From the NCBI GenBank assembly GCA_946902875.1, contig OX336348.1:13975741-14039740 (forward strand): DNA of 64,000 nt. Reading direction: 5' to 3'. Made by a program: the position numbers and the translations under genes. Below, piece by piece: positions 31,201 to 40,867 of the stretch; within the stretch, counting starts at the first letter, position 1; every line of letters starts with the position of its first letter. The notes beneath the pieces are model-generated. The model did not search any database. It saw only the letters and a program-made list of their open reading frames with translations, and was not told where the DNA came from. The DNA is from Nematopogon swammerdamellus. Lineage: Eukaryota > Arthropoda > Insecta > Lepidoptera > Adelidae.

Positions 31201-34200
31201 TGGAAATGCCAACAGTCAAGGATGAAATCAGACAATTCAACAAAAAGTATAAAAAACGACTGGCGACGCATCCCAACAGACTGGCCTCCGATCTTTTGAT
31301 CGAGAGAAGCTACACCAATAGGCTAAAGCGCTATCACATCCTTGCACTGGAGGATAGGACATAAATAAGCACGTAGAGGACCAGACATACGAGGAGGGTA
31401 ATCAATGGATGACTCGACTCACACGACCAACCTCACACAGAAAATCTGCTTATGGTCACATTCCGATTGCAGATGGTGCAAGCACAAAAAAAAAAAAAAT
31501 CTTCAGCTCGCATGGACGCAAAGCCTAGAATCAACACAAGGATGGAATAAATATATCAATGTGATAATTGTGACACACTGATATTTTCATATAGAAGCTA
31601 TGCACGGGGAGAGATGCAGTGAAGCTATTAGGTATTTTTATGTACCGGCCCCACACACAACAAATAAAATAAATTAGAAAACTTTATACTCACAAGCCTT
31701 CCTTCTCGTGTGCACCCAAATGCAGATCCAAATGGTATTTACTCGGGAACGTATGAAAGCAAATATGGCAGACATGTCTCAAGTGCCCCGGCTGATGAGT
31801 AAGGGCGTGCTTTTGCAATTTCCCTCTCGTCATAAATCCTTTATCGCATACGTCGCAAGGGAACGGCTTTCGGCCCATGTGAATCTTCAAATGCAACGAT
31901 AATGATGTCTTTCTGACAAAACTTTTCTCGCATATATCGCACGTGAATAACTTGCCGTTATGCCCGAGTATATGCCAGCGTAGTTGCGTCTTTGACGGAT
32001 ATCTGTTGCCGCACATTGCGCACTCGAAATTTTTTCCGCCGTGACTTTTGACGTGCCTTCTGTATCCGTGCCTGTTCGCGAATCGTTTACCGCAAGCGTG
32101 ACATTCGTAGGGGCGTTTCTGATTGTGCGTTTGCGCGTGCGTTTGGACGTGCGCTCTGCTCGCGAAGGATCGTTCGCAGAATTCGCAGTTGTACGGTTTC
32201 TCTGAACTGTGCTCTTTTAATAAATGAGCGGTGAGTCCTTTTTTGTTTACGCAGTTTTTATCGCAATACTTGCACGTATGCTTGCCTAGCACACAGTCCA
32301 TGTGCTTCTTTAGGTAGGACTTGGTGGAAAATGTTCTGTCGCAGTGGTCACACGGGACGGGTTTTTTAACTTTGCCATCTTTAGAGGTTTTTGTCTTTGT
32401 CTCTTTTTCTTTCTTCTCTTTCTGCTTCTTCTGCCGTCTTATCGCGAGTTTGGTCGAACCCCTGAAAGTAGAATAATTGAACTCAATAAAGTTGTCTGCA
32501 TCGGTAGCTCGACGAAGCTAAGCAAACGGGTCAATGTCTCAGTTCGACCAAAGAGTTTGTATTACGTTGCTGCGCTCCTATATAGAGAGAAGGTTGGTGA
32601 GGTGAAGCTTCGTTGGTGAGCGCCACGAACCGCGTTCAGAGGGATCAATATCTTTGTTTTATTCCTAAAATTCAGCCAAAATGATCAAATGTTGCGTTTT
32701 AATTTGATAATCTGACTCAATGAAGGAGACTAGAATCGTGAATGGTCTAGGATTCCACGGGTAATTGGCATTTTTGCGATATTTTAACCGGGAGCGTGGG
32801 CGGTGGCAGATTTCCCATAGAATGTGCTAGTCTAAATTATATTTTTTCCCGAATATTTATGTAATCATCCATGTGATTACATATTCAATTTAATCAGTAT
32901 AAAGTTTCAAAATAGGAGGCAGATATGTTCTTTCGTGTGTTTTTTTTTTCTTAAAGCCAAGTAAAAGTCAATAATCTATGGGAGGACTGTAGAGCTCGGT
33001 TACTTTATTGGACGATGCATGTTCACTTAGGTAGGTATCTTGTGAAGGGTTTTTTTTTCAAATTTAAACGGCTACCATTTTGAAACGAATGGGATGAGCT
33101 TAACATAAATCACGCATATATACCTAACTTATAACTAACCGGAAAGAGGTGGTTCCGTACCACTGATGACCGGGAGGACTGGAGAAAAATTGGAGGCGTA
33201 TGCCCAGCAGTGCACGCATACATGTTGACTGACTACCTTATAAATAGCCTTATAGTCAGCCTCGTTAGCTCAGTGGTACGGTCAGTCGACTGTTGTTAAG
33301 CAACCCTGGGCGCGGTCAGTACTTGGATAGGTGACCGCTCGACCGTTTGAGGCTGACCGTGGCTCAGATTCCACGTTAAACTGTAGGTCCCTTCTCTTTG
33401 TACTTCTTTTCAAGCCTTTCTGACCTTTCATTCAGTGCGGTGGTACCAACCCGGGCGGGTTAAACCCTACCACCTAGTAATATAAGAAGGGAGTCATATC
33501 CCTTAATCGCCTTTTACGACATACACGGGGGGAGATGCAGTGGGGCTATTCTTTTAAAGTACCGGCCTCACACGGTACGGTACCTATTATGAACAAGTGC
33601 CTGTTGAGTGGAGTTGACCCCTGTGGAACCAGTGTGGGTAGTTAAGCCGAGGGACCAAGCGGGCTCGAAAATGCCATTTTCACCTCCCCTTGCGAAACTA
33701 CTCACAGTGATGTAACATACCAGACCAGCTGCATGACTCGGTGGAAGGACCGTGTCAAGGTGGGAGTTGGCTATCCTGTCGCCCTTTTGCACTTCATCTT
33801 TATTTATGTAATCCGGTATGAGTGGCTAAGTTGGAGGAGCCAAAGCGCATGCTCCGACCAGCCAATATCACCTCCGAAAAAGTAAGTGCCATACCGGAGA
33901 CTTCCCTGGATTGCTGGCTATACTGGACTAGAGGAGAACACAGCCGAGGCTGCTATGCGGCCATCTTACATCCAGTACGGTCGGCTACAATTTGAGTCTA
34001 CCACCTAGTAAGGTGCAAGGGAAGGGACGTACAGTTTTACACGTGCACGTAATTTTTTTCGTCAGAAAATACTCATTGGTACACGCCGAACGGATTCGAA
34101 CCTCGGAGCTCTCGCACGAGAAGCCGATCCTCAAACTACTCGGCCACCCGCCGCTTGCCTATTGCGACATGCACGGGGAGAGATGCAGCGGGGTTACCTT

Positions 34201-34917
34201 GCGAAGTTTCTTTTCGGTTCTTCTTCGTGCCTGTAATCGAACCGGATAGAACAAATTGTGACAAGTACGAGTGCAGTCTAACTGCCATACCATTGCTCAA
34301 TAAACAATAAACAAACAAAAAAGGTTATTCTTTTTAAATACTGGCCCCACACGGCACAGGATCAGGTGCTGAAGATCCGATGAAGAGTATATAGTCACCA
34401 CCGGTCTGGCATGGCCGTAATACAGTTAAAGTTTTGTCTCCATGTGGGGCCGGTACTTTAAAAGAATAGCCCCACTGCATCTCTCCCCGTGTATGTCGTA
34501 AGAGGCGACTAAGGGATATGACTCCCTTCTTATATTACTAGGTGGTAGGGTTTAACCCGCCCGGGTTGGTAGGTCGAAACGGCTGTGTAAATAGTTTTCC
34601 GTCCAGTTCAGTGTAGCAGGCACGACCGAAGGAAAGCACTGACGCGGCACCAAGTTCACCCGGCGTCTTGGCTGACATCACGGATGTTGTAGGTGATGTA
34701 GTCAACCGTGTCAGTTTCCATAAAAAAAAGTTTCAAATACTAAATGAAAAAAAAAATTGACGCCCATACCCAGGACTGCTGTTAGCGGCGACATTGTACG
34801 TATACCGGTCCGAGTCTTCGCCGGAATCTTTTTGGATTTCCACGTCCACAGGTTCTACCTTAATTATCATGTACGGCGGGTCACACATGGCGTCTACGAA
34901 TTTAGGCGCCGGTCGTT
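27714..34917 (-). CDS. C2H2 zinc-finger gene 1 (12 fingers, three exons found)
   Basis: This is a C2H2 zinc-finger protein, probably a nuclear DNA-binding regulator (inference from domain type). Exons on the minus strand are 34917-34770, 32461-31694 and 28224-27714, with GT-AG borders and matching phases. Exon one encodes MCDPPYMIIKVEPVDVEIQK and an acidic stretch, the usual linker ahead of insect zinc fingers. Exon two begins with a Lys/Glu-rich basic stretch (RRQKKQKEKKEKETKTKT) followed by eight fingers, the first (CDHCDRTF) with wide His spacing. Exon three has four more, with TGEKP linkers, and ends EQAE-stop. Exon one starts after an acceptor, so an upstream exon exists, perhaps non-coding or carrying a ZAD domain; I found none. 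An AATAAA on the minus strand at 27449-27454 is a possible poly(A) signal. A paralogue lies at 60.6-64 kb. Confidence 0.85.
28657..31498 (+). mobile_element. Jockey-clade LINE, 5'-truncated, intact ORF2
   Basis: This is a non-LTR retrotransposon flanked by an 11-bp target-site duplication, ATCTTCAGCTC (28646-28656 and 31499-31509), and ending in poly(A) at about 31486. The frame 28599-31364 is open for 921 residues, but the first 19 or so are encoded by flanking DNA. The element part has an APE-type endonuclease (WNINGL near residue 34, ISEAH, GGDWN, SSDHTPI) and a reverse transcriptase (KAPGYDLITPRLLK, AFDKVWH, GVPQGSVLGP, YADD near residue 694), then the Jockey-like C-terminus (IQLWG, APWFTKN). 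ORF1 and the 5' end are missing. It lies antisense in the last intron of zinc-finger gene 1. The perfect duplication and open frame suggest a recent insertion. Confidence 0.93.
31590..31665 (-). repeat. Fragment of the GTGTGGGGCCGG module
   Basis: GCACGGGGAGAGATGCAGTG and GTACCGGCCCCACACAC lie 30 bp from the donor of the second exon of zinc-finger gene 1, inside its intron. Confidence 0.6.
31694..32461 (-). CDS. Zinc-finger gene 1, exon with fingers 1-8
   Basis: The acceptor CTACTTTCAG precedes 32461 and the donor is CTT|GTGAGTA at 31693. Eight C2H2 units follow a basic stretch: CDHC, CKYC, CEFC, CHAC, CAMC, CDIC, CDVC and CHIC. Linkers such as SEKPYNC and QKRPYEC join them. A naive reading would stop at TGA inside the donor (EGL-stop); the conserved donor, shared with the paralogue, shows that the frame continues into 28224. 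Confidence 0.85.
32462..33110. other. Intron of zinc-finger gene 1, no feature recognised
   Basis: AT-rich intron DNA between the linker exon and the eight-finger exon. It contains no repeat I could place with confidence and no coding signal. Confidence 0.4.
33115..33590. mobile_element. RTE-like LINE tail, 5S-type SINE head and inverted third-module SINE
   Basis: A LINE tail (GTGGTTCCGTACCACTGATG, GCCCAGCAGTGCACGC) is followed at 33254 by a 5S-type head (GTCAGCCTCGTTAGCTCAGT, GTTAAGCAACCCTGGGCGCG, TTGGATAGGTGACCGC). At about 33420 this gives way to a reverse-oriented body and GTGTGGGGCCGG module (GGTACCAACCCGGGCGGG ... CACACGGTAC). Confidence 0.65.
33802..34154 (-). mobile_element. Full-length tRNA-type SINE
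   Basis: Read on the minus strand: a tRNA-like head with A box (GGCCGAGTAGTTTGAGGATC) and B box (GAGGTTCGAATCC), linker TACCAATGAGTATTTTCTGA, body CTTACTAGGTGGTAGAC and GATGTAAGATGGCCGCAT, and end ATACCGGATTACATAAA. At about 353 bp it is the most complete copy of this family here. Confidence 0.85.
34155..34355 (-). mobile_element. Third-module repeat split by a LINE 3' end
   Basis: GACATGCACGGGGAGAGATG and TATTCTTTTTAAATACTGGC are separated by a LINE tail (CCTTGCGAAGTTTCTTTTCG...CAAACAAAAAA, 34194-34321) flanked by GGTTA on both sides, a short target duplication. Confidence 0.65.
34437..34730 (+). mobile_element. SINE with GTGTGGGGCCGG head and 5S-family body
   Basis: GTGTGGGGCCGGTACTTTAA, CTCTCCCCGTGTATGTCGTA, AGGCGACTAAGGGATATGAC, ACTAGGTGGTAGGGTTTAAC, a short deletion, then AGTTTTCCGTCCAGTTCAGT and an A-tail (CCATAAAAAAAAG). 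It ends 40 bp before the linker exon of zinc-finger gene 1. Confidence 0.75.
34770..34917 (-). CDS. Zinc-finger gene 1, linker exon
   Basis: The acceptor is CCGTTACAG and the donor is GG|GTATGG. The exon encodes RPAPKFVDAMCDPPYMIIK, then VEPVDVEIQKDSGEDSDRYT and SSPG. The frame leaves GG, which joins G of the next exon to make Gly, giving SSPGGSTKLAIRR. The IIKVEPVDVE motif is typical of the linker between a ZAD domain and fingers. The ATG within it (MCDPPYM) could also be the true start if the upstream exon is non-coding. Confidence 0.72.
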
Positions 34918-35265
34918 CTGTAACGGAAGGTCAATACACGTACATACATACATGCTCCAAAAGAGTGAATTTATTATTAGATCAAGATTATTATTGATTT
35001 TATTATTATGATTTACCTACCTATTTCTAGTTATTGTTTTTTCTAATTATTGTTCTCTTTTCTTTTGTTTTGTTACTGCTCTCTGTATTCGAGAATGTTT
35101 ATCGTCTTCCAGAACACAGCTCGACCTTCGGCCTCACCCTTAATTACTTACTTTCTCCGAGAAGGTGTACAGTCTTCACGAACGCAGCTCGGCCTTAACT
35201 AAATTAAGAAAGTAGTGTACAAACATTTAGGAACGATGTCGTTAATAATATAGTAATAAATCAAC
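34918..35265. other. Region upstream of zinc-finger gene 1 linker exon, no feature recognised
   Basis: AT-rich sequence with a GTACATACATACATGC microsatellite-like stretch and two loosely similar CAGCTCG(A/G)CCTT segments near 35120 and 35185. No exon was identified. Confidence 0.4.
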
Positions 35266-35267
35266 AC

Positions 35268-35705
35268 ACTACATCAAACTTAACAAGTACTGCAACTTAG
35301 TAGACCGGATTGTGAGAAACGGATTCAAGACTGATCTCTTCGCTGTGGAAGTCGGAGCAAGAGCATCGAAGTCTACAGTCTCTTCAAGAATCTAGGGCTG
35401 CCAAGATCGACGCTACGCTCATACATGGAGAGAGCTTCGAAAACGTCACTGGAAGCATCCTACAGAATATGGATAGGTAGAGAGAGGGAGGTCGAGAGCA
35501 GGACTGGTGTTTCCCCGCGTCCTAGTCAACACAGACTAGCTGACGAGGGCTTGATGTGAGCCGAAACGTGAAGCATGCGCGGGAAATTTAGAGTGGCCAC
35601 TCGCTAGTCCCGGCCTCGATTAACACCGTCCTCTATTGCCGATTGGCCCGGATATGTTCGGTGAAGCCATCGCAAGCTTAGTTTCACACCTTCCTTTCAC
35701 GTTTT
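35268..35705 (+). mobile_element. REL-endonuclease LINE 3' fragment
   Basis: Degenerate coding for KLNKYCNLVDRIVRNGFKTD and SYMERASKTSLEASYRIWIG is followed by the 3' untranslated tail (GTGGCCACTCGCTAGTCCCG ... TCACACCTTCC). It is nearly the same sequence as 56613-57060 on the minus strand. Confidence 0.8.
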
Positions 35706-36229
35706 ATTGGAGTGTGAACGTAATAATAATTTAAGAAATGCTTCCATCGTAGAATTAAAAACAAATTAAATTTATTTTTTGCGATTCACAAGGCATTGGG
35801 TGAAGCCCTGATGGACGAATGCAAAATACAGACTAAATTTTTCCAAGCATCTCTAGCTCTCAGAGGCTATAGAGATGGTTTGGAGAATTTGTTTGGAGTT
35901 TTATAGGTAGGTACTATGGGGCTGGCGTAGTCGCCAATCGTGACAGTATAAAAATGTACAATAAATTGCCGGATAATATAAAATTGCTCACAGATAAACA
36001 TTTTAAATTGGAATTAAAGAAATTACTCAAGAATACTACAACATAAAGAATACTACTCGACTGATCTGTGATTTAGGATAGCAATATTGACAAATTATAT
36101 TGATGCCATTGTATTCATTGTCATTTTTTAATAATTCATTGACAAGTTTTTTTATGCTACTTTAATTAGGGACAAATGTATTGAGGCTAATTTATTATCC
36201 ATTTATTTGCACGCTCCTTTTTATTAAAA
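35706..36229 (+). mobile_element. LINE C-terminal relic
   Basis: Short open stretches resemble LINE C-termini: MYNKLPDNIKLLTDKHFKLE and LKKLLKNTTT-stop near 35950-36050. The rest is AT-rich. The clade cannot be told. Confidence 0.4.
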
Positions 36230-37645
36230 TTTAATTTTTTTTTATTTTAATTCAAACCTAAAATTAATACAAAAACAAATGGAGTTTCCACCACCGGCGG
36301 CAGGGCGAACCCATGCTACCGATGGACGGGCCCTAGGGAGAGAAACCTCCGAACGATGCGTGCAGTGTCGAACAGGGCTGTCTTCTGGATCTGGGCCTTG
36401 ACCCAACCACTCAGCGAGAGCCTCTCAAGGTGATCTTCGAGGCTCTTCGCTATCAGCCCATGCGCCGAAACGACTATGGGCACAACCAGTGGCGGCTGCT
36501 GACTTCAGTGACCGGTAGTGCGCTAAGTACCTGCCTACTTAAATACCAAATTTCCCAACACATTCCCGTCATGTTATTTTAAGATCGGGACTTCCGAATT
36601 TTTTAAACGCCTGCGTTTTATTATGTAAGTACCTAGTATGAATATTCTCAAGACACTCAATGTATTGCAAAAAACAAGAAAAAAAAATCCAAACAAGTTT
36701 TTTAACTTATTTTTAGTACTTTTATGAATACACCCCATAGATCAGAACACTACTGCAGCTTTCAAAAAGAAAACAGTCCAAAAATACTTTAAAAAAATAT
36801 ATAAAAATAAAAGCATTTGAAAAGTAGGAATTGAACCCGGGATCACCTGATTGTAAAGCCTTGCCTTTAACCAACGCTTAGGCAAATATCGGCACCACTT
36901 AATTCACAGTATCACGTGACAGAAAGCACAAAACTTAACCATATCCTATTTTAAATATTCGCGCGCTAACGGGTATGTGACATCACATGACAGCTGACTC
37001 TAGGTAGACGGCAAAGTGTTTGTAAGACGGACTTGTGCAAAACGAATCGCTCGCGACGCGATGTGTCGCACGCGCGGGTATTCACGATATAGCGTCCTTG
37101 TTTGGCGATCGTGCGCCGCACGCAGAACTCCTTTCGGCCCATACTGTTTCTATGAAGTATCTTCTGTCTCACGCGCCAGCGGTGTTTTGCCGATCCCCAT
37201 ACATTCAGCATGGGAGACCCGCGTGCGATTTATATTCCGCACGGCGCGCGCGGTTACTCGCAAAAACGTGCCTTGTGATCTATAAAATAAGGTCGAATTC
37301 ACATTCGTATTTATTTGGAGTACGATCTTTATGGTTTTAATGTAGTATGTTGTAAGGTATTATTTATTTTGAGTGAAGTGAAGACTTCTCGTGGTATGGT
37401 AGTGCGGCGCACGAGCGCACTTTAGGACCAGCCGCCAGTGGGCACAACGTTCGTTGAGTCGACGGGCCACATTTTGGTAACCTCGTGCTGCAGATCCAGA
37501 TACTTTAACATCTTCTCTGCTTCCTTACTGACAAGGTTACCATCATGCGGCACGGCGATATCGACGAGCATTGCGCGCCTTGCCTCCCGGTCCACTATCA
37601 CAATATCAGGTATGTTCGCAAGAATAGTCCTATCTGTGTTAAATA
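36230..37645 (-). mobile_element. R4-like LINE 3' end interrupted by a hAT element
   Basis: The minus strand encodes IPDIVIVDREARRAMLVDIA, VPHDGNLVSKEAEKMLKYLD and DSTNVV up to 37441, and resumes at 36486 with PIVVSAHGLIAKSLEDHLER and ARIVRRFLSLGPVHR-stop. PD...D and AVPHD are the restriction-like endonuclease region of R4/Dong-type LINEs. Removing the hAT insertion restores the frame. The rest of the element is missing upstream. Confidence 0.8.
36487..37440. mobile_element. hAT-type non-autonomous element, 954 bp
   Basis: The ends CAGTGGCGGCTG and CAGCCGCCAGTG (one mismatch) are flanked by a perfect 8-bp duplication GGCACAAC (36479-36486 and 37441-37448). It lies inside the R4-like LINE coding region. 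A tRNA-like segment with a B box (GGGTTCAATTCC) and A-box region (TTGCCTAAGCGTTGG) lies reversed at 36830-36905. No transposase was seen. Confidence 0.9.
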
Positions 37646-37892
37646 ATGGACCGGTCCCAGTACAGTGTTATTTTGTTATTAGTGTTTGTGTTTATTTTTT
37701 GTTCATATTTAACAAATGTGTCAAGTAGATTTTTAAAAGCATTCACTGAGATAGCACTTATCACTTCTTGTGGTAGTTCTTGTAAGAGTCCACTACTCGG
37801 TTAGTTAGAAAGTACTTCCTTGGTTTGGAGTTGGAAGTGTTTCGGTTTAATTTGAAGGAATGTCCAATATAGATAGTTAAAAAAAATCTGTT
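37646..37892. other. LINE-flanking DNA, weak LINE similarity
   Basis: AT-rich DNA between the R4-like fragment and the RNase H LINE fragment. It contains TTAGTTAGAAAGTACTTCCT, in which a reverse-transcriptase C-terminal relic may be read, but I cannot assign it. Confidence 0.3.
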
Positions 37893-37909
37893 ACAAGGCT
37901 AGCCCACAA

Positions 37910-38625
37910 CACAAGCCCTAAACACCGTGACAATCAACTCCGGACTGATACTCCAGTGCCACCAGGCACTAGAGGGTATAGCGGTAAACAACAAGGTAAC
38001 CCTACAGTGGATCAGGGGGCACAGCGGCTCCTACGGGAACGATGCGGCGGACGAGCTGGCTAAACGGGGCTCCAGCTGGAGTGCAGAAGGCCCGGAACCG
38101 TATGTACCCTTACCAATCAGCCAGTTCAAATATTGGCTACATCAACTTACAAAATCTAAACATGAAAATCTTTGGGCCAACACCAGGGACTGCAGGCAAT
38201 CCCGGGAAGCCATTCCCAAACCAGACCTGAAACTAAGGAAGCGCCTGCTAAAGCTCCACAGAGGTCAACTGCGTATGGCGGTAGGACTTCTTACGGGTCA
38301 TTGCCCACTTAACAGACACTTGTTTACAATAGGTGTCACCGACAGTCCCCTGTGCAGAGGCTGCATGGCGGAGGACGAATCAGCCACCCACGTGCTCCTG
38401 GAGTGCCCGGTGGTGGCAGAAGTACGACTGCAGTTTCTTGGGAACGTGGGAACTGCCCATGGAGTGTGGAAGCGTCCAAGAAGAGTGCTCCACTTCATGA
38501 AAGAGCTCGGGTGGCTGGAGTGGCACTACCCGAGCGCCAACGTACAACGGACCGTCTTGAAGTCTCAGTGCGGAGAATGGCCCACCCGCCTTCCCAAGAG
38601 GCTGGGCAGCAAACAACAACAACAA
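37910..38625 (+). mobile_element. RNase H-bearing LINE (I-group) 3' fragment
   Basis: It is open throughout and encodes an RNase H C-terminal half (VTLQWIRGHSGSYGNDAADE, LAKRGSSWS) and a Cys-rich end (CRGCMAEDESATHVLLECPV). The target duplication ACAAGGCTAGCCCACAA lies at 37893-37909 and about 38625-38641. The 3' end is (CAA)n. The stop codon TAG lies in the flanking duplicate, so the element itself has none in this frame. It is strongly 5'-truncated. Confidence 0.85.
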
Positions 38626-38689
38626 GGCTAGCCCACAAGCTAGTTGCTAGCCCGGTGTCCATTTTGTAACGCTCAGCCAAGGAGCGTGT

Positions 38690-38805
38690 GTGGAAGTGTC
38701 TATTCGCAGGTATACCTGCATGCAGGTATACCTGCGAATAGCCCTGTCCGATCGGGCATGTCTATTCGCAGGTAAACCTGCAGCAGGTATGCAAACTGCA
38801 CTATA
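38690..38805. repeat. Perfect palindrome CTATTCGCAGGTATACCTGC...
   Basis: A 42-bp perfect palindrome at about 38700-38741 is made of CTATTCGCAGGTATACCTGCA and its complement. A second arm, CTATTCGCAGGTAAACCTGC, follows near 38762 and again near 39328. These form the outer edges of the MITE family beginning at 38806. Confidence 0.7.
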
Positions 38806-39290
38806 GGAGTTTTCAACGAAACCTAACAAAAACGACATACGCCGCCTCAACATCAGCGCGCGGTCAGTGATTGGATGGGTGACCGCTCGACCGTTGGAGG
38901 CTGACCGTGGTTCGGATTTCACGTTAAACTGTAGGTCCCTTCCCTTCTTACCTTACTAGGTGGTAGGGTTTTTCCCGGCCGGGTTGGTACCACCGCACTG
39001 AACGAAACGTCGGTCGAAACGGCTATGTAAATAGTTCGTGTTTTCCGTCCAGTTTAGTGTAGCCGACATGAAATGAAGGGAAGCACTGACATGGCACCTA
39101 GTTCACCCTGTGTTATGGGCTGACATCACGGATGTTGTAGGTGATGTAGCCAACCGTGTCAGGTTCCATAAAAAAAAAAAAAAAACATTAGGGTTAAATT
39201 ATAGAAGGTGACGCATCTTCTGTAATTTAACCCTGGTTATTTTTTTTTTATACCAACTCGCATAGTGCAGTTCGTACCTACGAATACCTT
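38806..39290. mobile_element. ACTGCACTAT MITE, copy 1, split by a SINE
   Basis: The left part has AACTGCACTATAGGAGTTTT and ACGCCGCCTCAACAT; after a SINE (38851-39183) the right part has CATTAGGGTTAAATTATAGA, GCATCTTCTGTAATTTAACC and CGCATAGTGCAGTTCG. AACAT flanks the SINE. The centre forms a hairpin (GACGCATCTTCT). An undivided copy is at 39345-39515. Confidence 0.7.
38851..39183 (+). mobile_element. 5S-type SINE, 5'-truncated
   Basis: It starts within the 5S-like core (GCGCGGTCAGTGATTGGATG), then GAGGCTGACCGTGGTTCG, the body and a long A-tail. It is nearly identical to the full copy at 57926-58315, including its GTCAGGTTCCATAAAA end, so both are probably recent. Confidence 0.83.
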
Positions 39291-39344
39291 ATACCTGCGA
39301 ATAGCACTGTCCGATCGGGCATGTCTATTCGCAGGTAAACCTGC

Positions 39345-39515
39345 ATGCAGGTATCCAAACTGCACTATGGGAGTTTTCAACGAAACGTAACAAAAACGAC
39401 ATGCGCCGCCTCAACATTAGGTTAGTCGTTACGCGACGCATCTTCTATAATTTAACCCTGGTTATTTTTTTTTTAAACCAACTCGCATAGTGCAGTTCGT
39501 ACCTACGAATACCTC
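39345..39515. mobile_element. ACTGCACTAT MITE, copy 2
   Basis: AACTGCACTATGGGAGTTTT, CATGCGCCGCCTCAACATTA, GTTACGCGACGCATCTTCTA, ATTTAACCCTGG and AACTCGCATAGTGCAGTT. The ends are imperfect inverted repeats. The outer flanks carry CTATTCGCAGG words. Confidence 0.7.
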
Positions 39516-39686
39516 ATACCTGCGAATAGCACTGTCCCGCCTGGTAGATCTATTCGCAGGAAATCAAATAGGACACTCCCAGTTCTCATTTAATAATCTC
39601 TGTTTGGCAAACCTACGAGTTCTTAGTTAATAATCTATGTTTGGCGTACCTGCGAATAGCCCTGCCCAGCGTGTGTAGGGCGCGCA

Positions 39687-39905
39687 AGAACATTTAAATA
39701 GGTATGGACGTCAGACTGTCCAATGCTTATATGAGAAACAGCGTCGCCGAGCTCCGCGGGTAGCGGAGGGGACGGTGCGCGCTCTGATTGGGTGGTATCG
39801 TGCTCTGATTGGTTGGTAACGAATGGAATTTGTACGTTTATACAAACGTCGTGTTACGCTGGCGCGGGGAAGGTCCGACGTCCTTACCTATTAAATGTTC
39901 TTGAG
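39687..39905. mobile_element. CAAGAAC MITE, copy 2
   Basis: The ends CAAGAACATTTAA are inverted at both sides. The interior matches the copy at 24033-24236 (GGACGTCAGACTGTCCAATG, CGTCGCCGAGCTCCGCG, GGTCCGACGTCC). A short internal duplication of CTCTGATTGG is unique to this copy. Confidence 0.75.
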
Positions 39906-40059
39906 GGTGCATATAGCTGAAGTCCTTTCCGTTTTTTGATTCTCCTATATGATTTTTATATTTATGGGTCACTCATACTACGCGAAAACTGAGACATATT
40001 CGACATGAAAATAGGTTTTGAAACTCAGAGGCGACGCGACCAGCGCCTTTTTAAATTAT
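39906..40059. other. Short intergenic stretch
   Basis: AT-rich; nothing recognised. Confidence 0.4.
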
Positions 40060-40322
40060 TTTTTTTATGTAGTCCGGTATGGTTGGCTTAGTCGGAGGGG
40101 ACAAAGCGCATGCTCCCACCAACCAATATCACCTCCGAGAAGGTAGGCGCCGTACCGGATACTTCCCTGGATTGCTGGCTATACTGGACTAGATGAGAAC
40201 ACAGCCGAGGCTGCTATGCGGCCATCTTACATCCAGTACGGTGGTACAAACGCAGTCGGCTACAATTTGAGCCTACCTTCTAGTAAGGGGCAAGGGAATG
40301 GACCTACATTTTTACACCGGTT
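40060..40322 (-). mobile_element. tRNA-type SINE, body and tail
   Basis: TTTTTTTATGTAGTCCGGTA, ATATCACCTCCGAGAAGG, GCGGCCATCTTACATCCAGT and TTTGAGCCTACC, reverse-oriented. The head is missing. Confidence 0.72.
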
Positions 40323-40867
40323 CAAAACTTTATTCGATACATGGTCGCACATTATATCGAACTAAAATATCTGGTACCTACTTCTAAACAAGTAAGCCCT
40401 CACTTTTTTTTTCTCCATTTTGTAGGAATTTTTAGCTTTAAGATGCAAAAGAGTTTATTGCTCTAGCCGCTTTATTTTATGAAATATTTGAGTTTAGGGC
40501 AAGGTCGACGCTCGAGGCCGCGGCGCGGCAAAAACGCCTGGGACTCAGGGGGGGTAAGCATTATTATAACGCCAGAGTAAACAGGTTTAAAAAAACTATT
40601 AAATATTATGCATCATGTTCGCGTCCGGCATTGAGCCTGAAAAATTATGGCAAGCCTAGTATAAATGTATAAAATAAATAAAAATAGTGATAAATATATT
40701 TTGTAAGCAAATGTAAATTACGAAGCATCTGTGCAAGAAGGAATGAAATTACTTACATAATAGGCATTTTCTAAAGATGACGCCTGGAAATATATAGTCA
40801 AATCAGCACCATTTCCACGGTGAAAGTACAAACAAACAACATTGAGGTGAGGAATGATGGCTGGGAC

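Noticed and set aside
38042..38230. Second frame (MRRTSWLNGAPAG...) over the RNase H LINE
   Set aside because: It overlaps the RNase H frame, which carries the recognised motifs.
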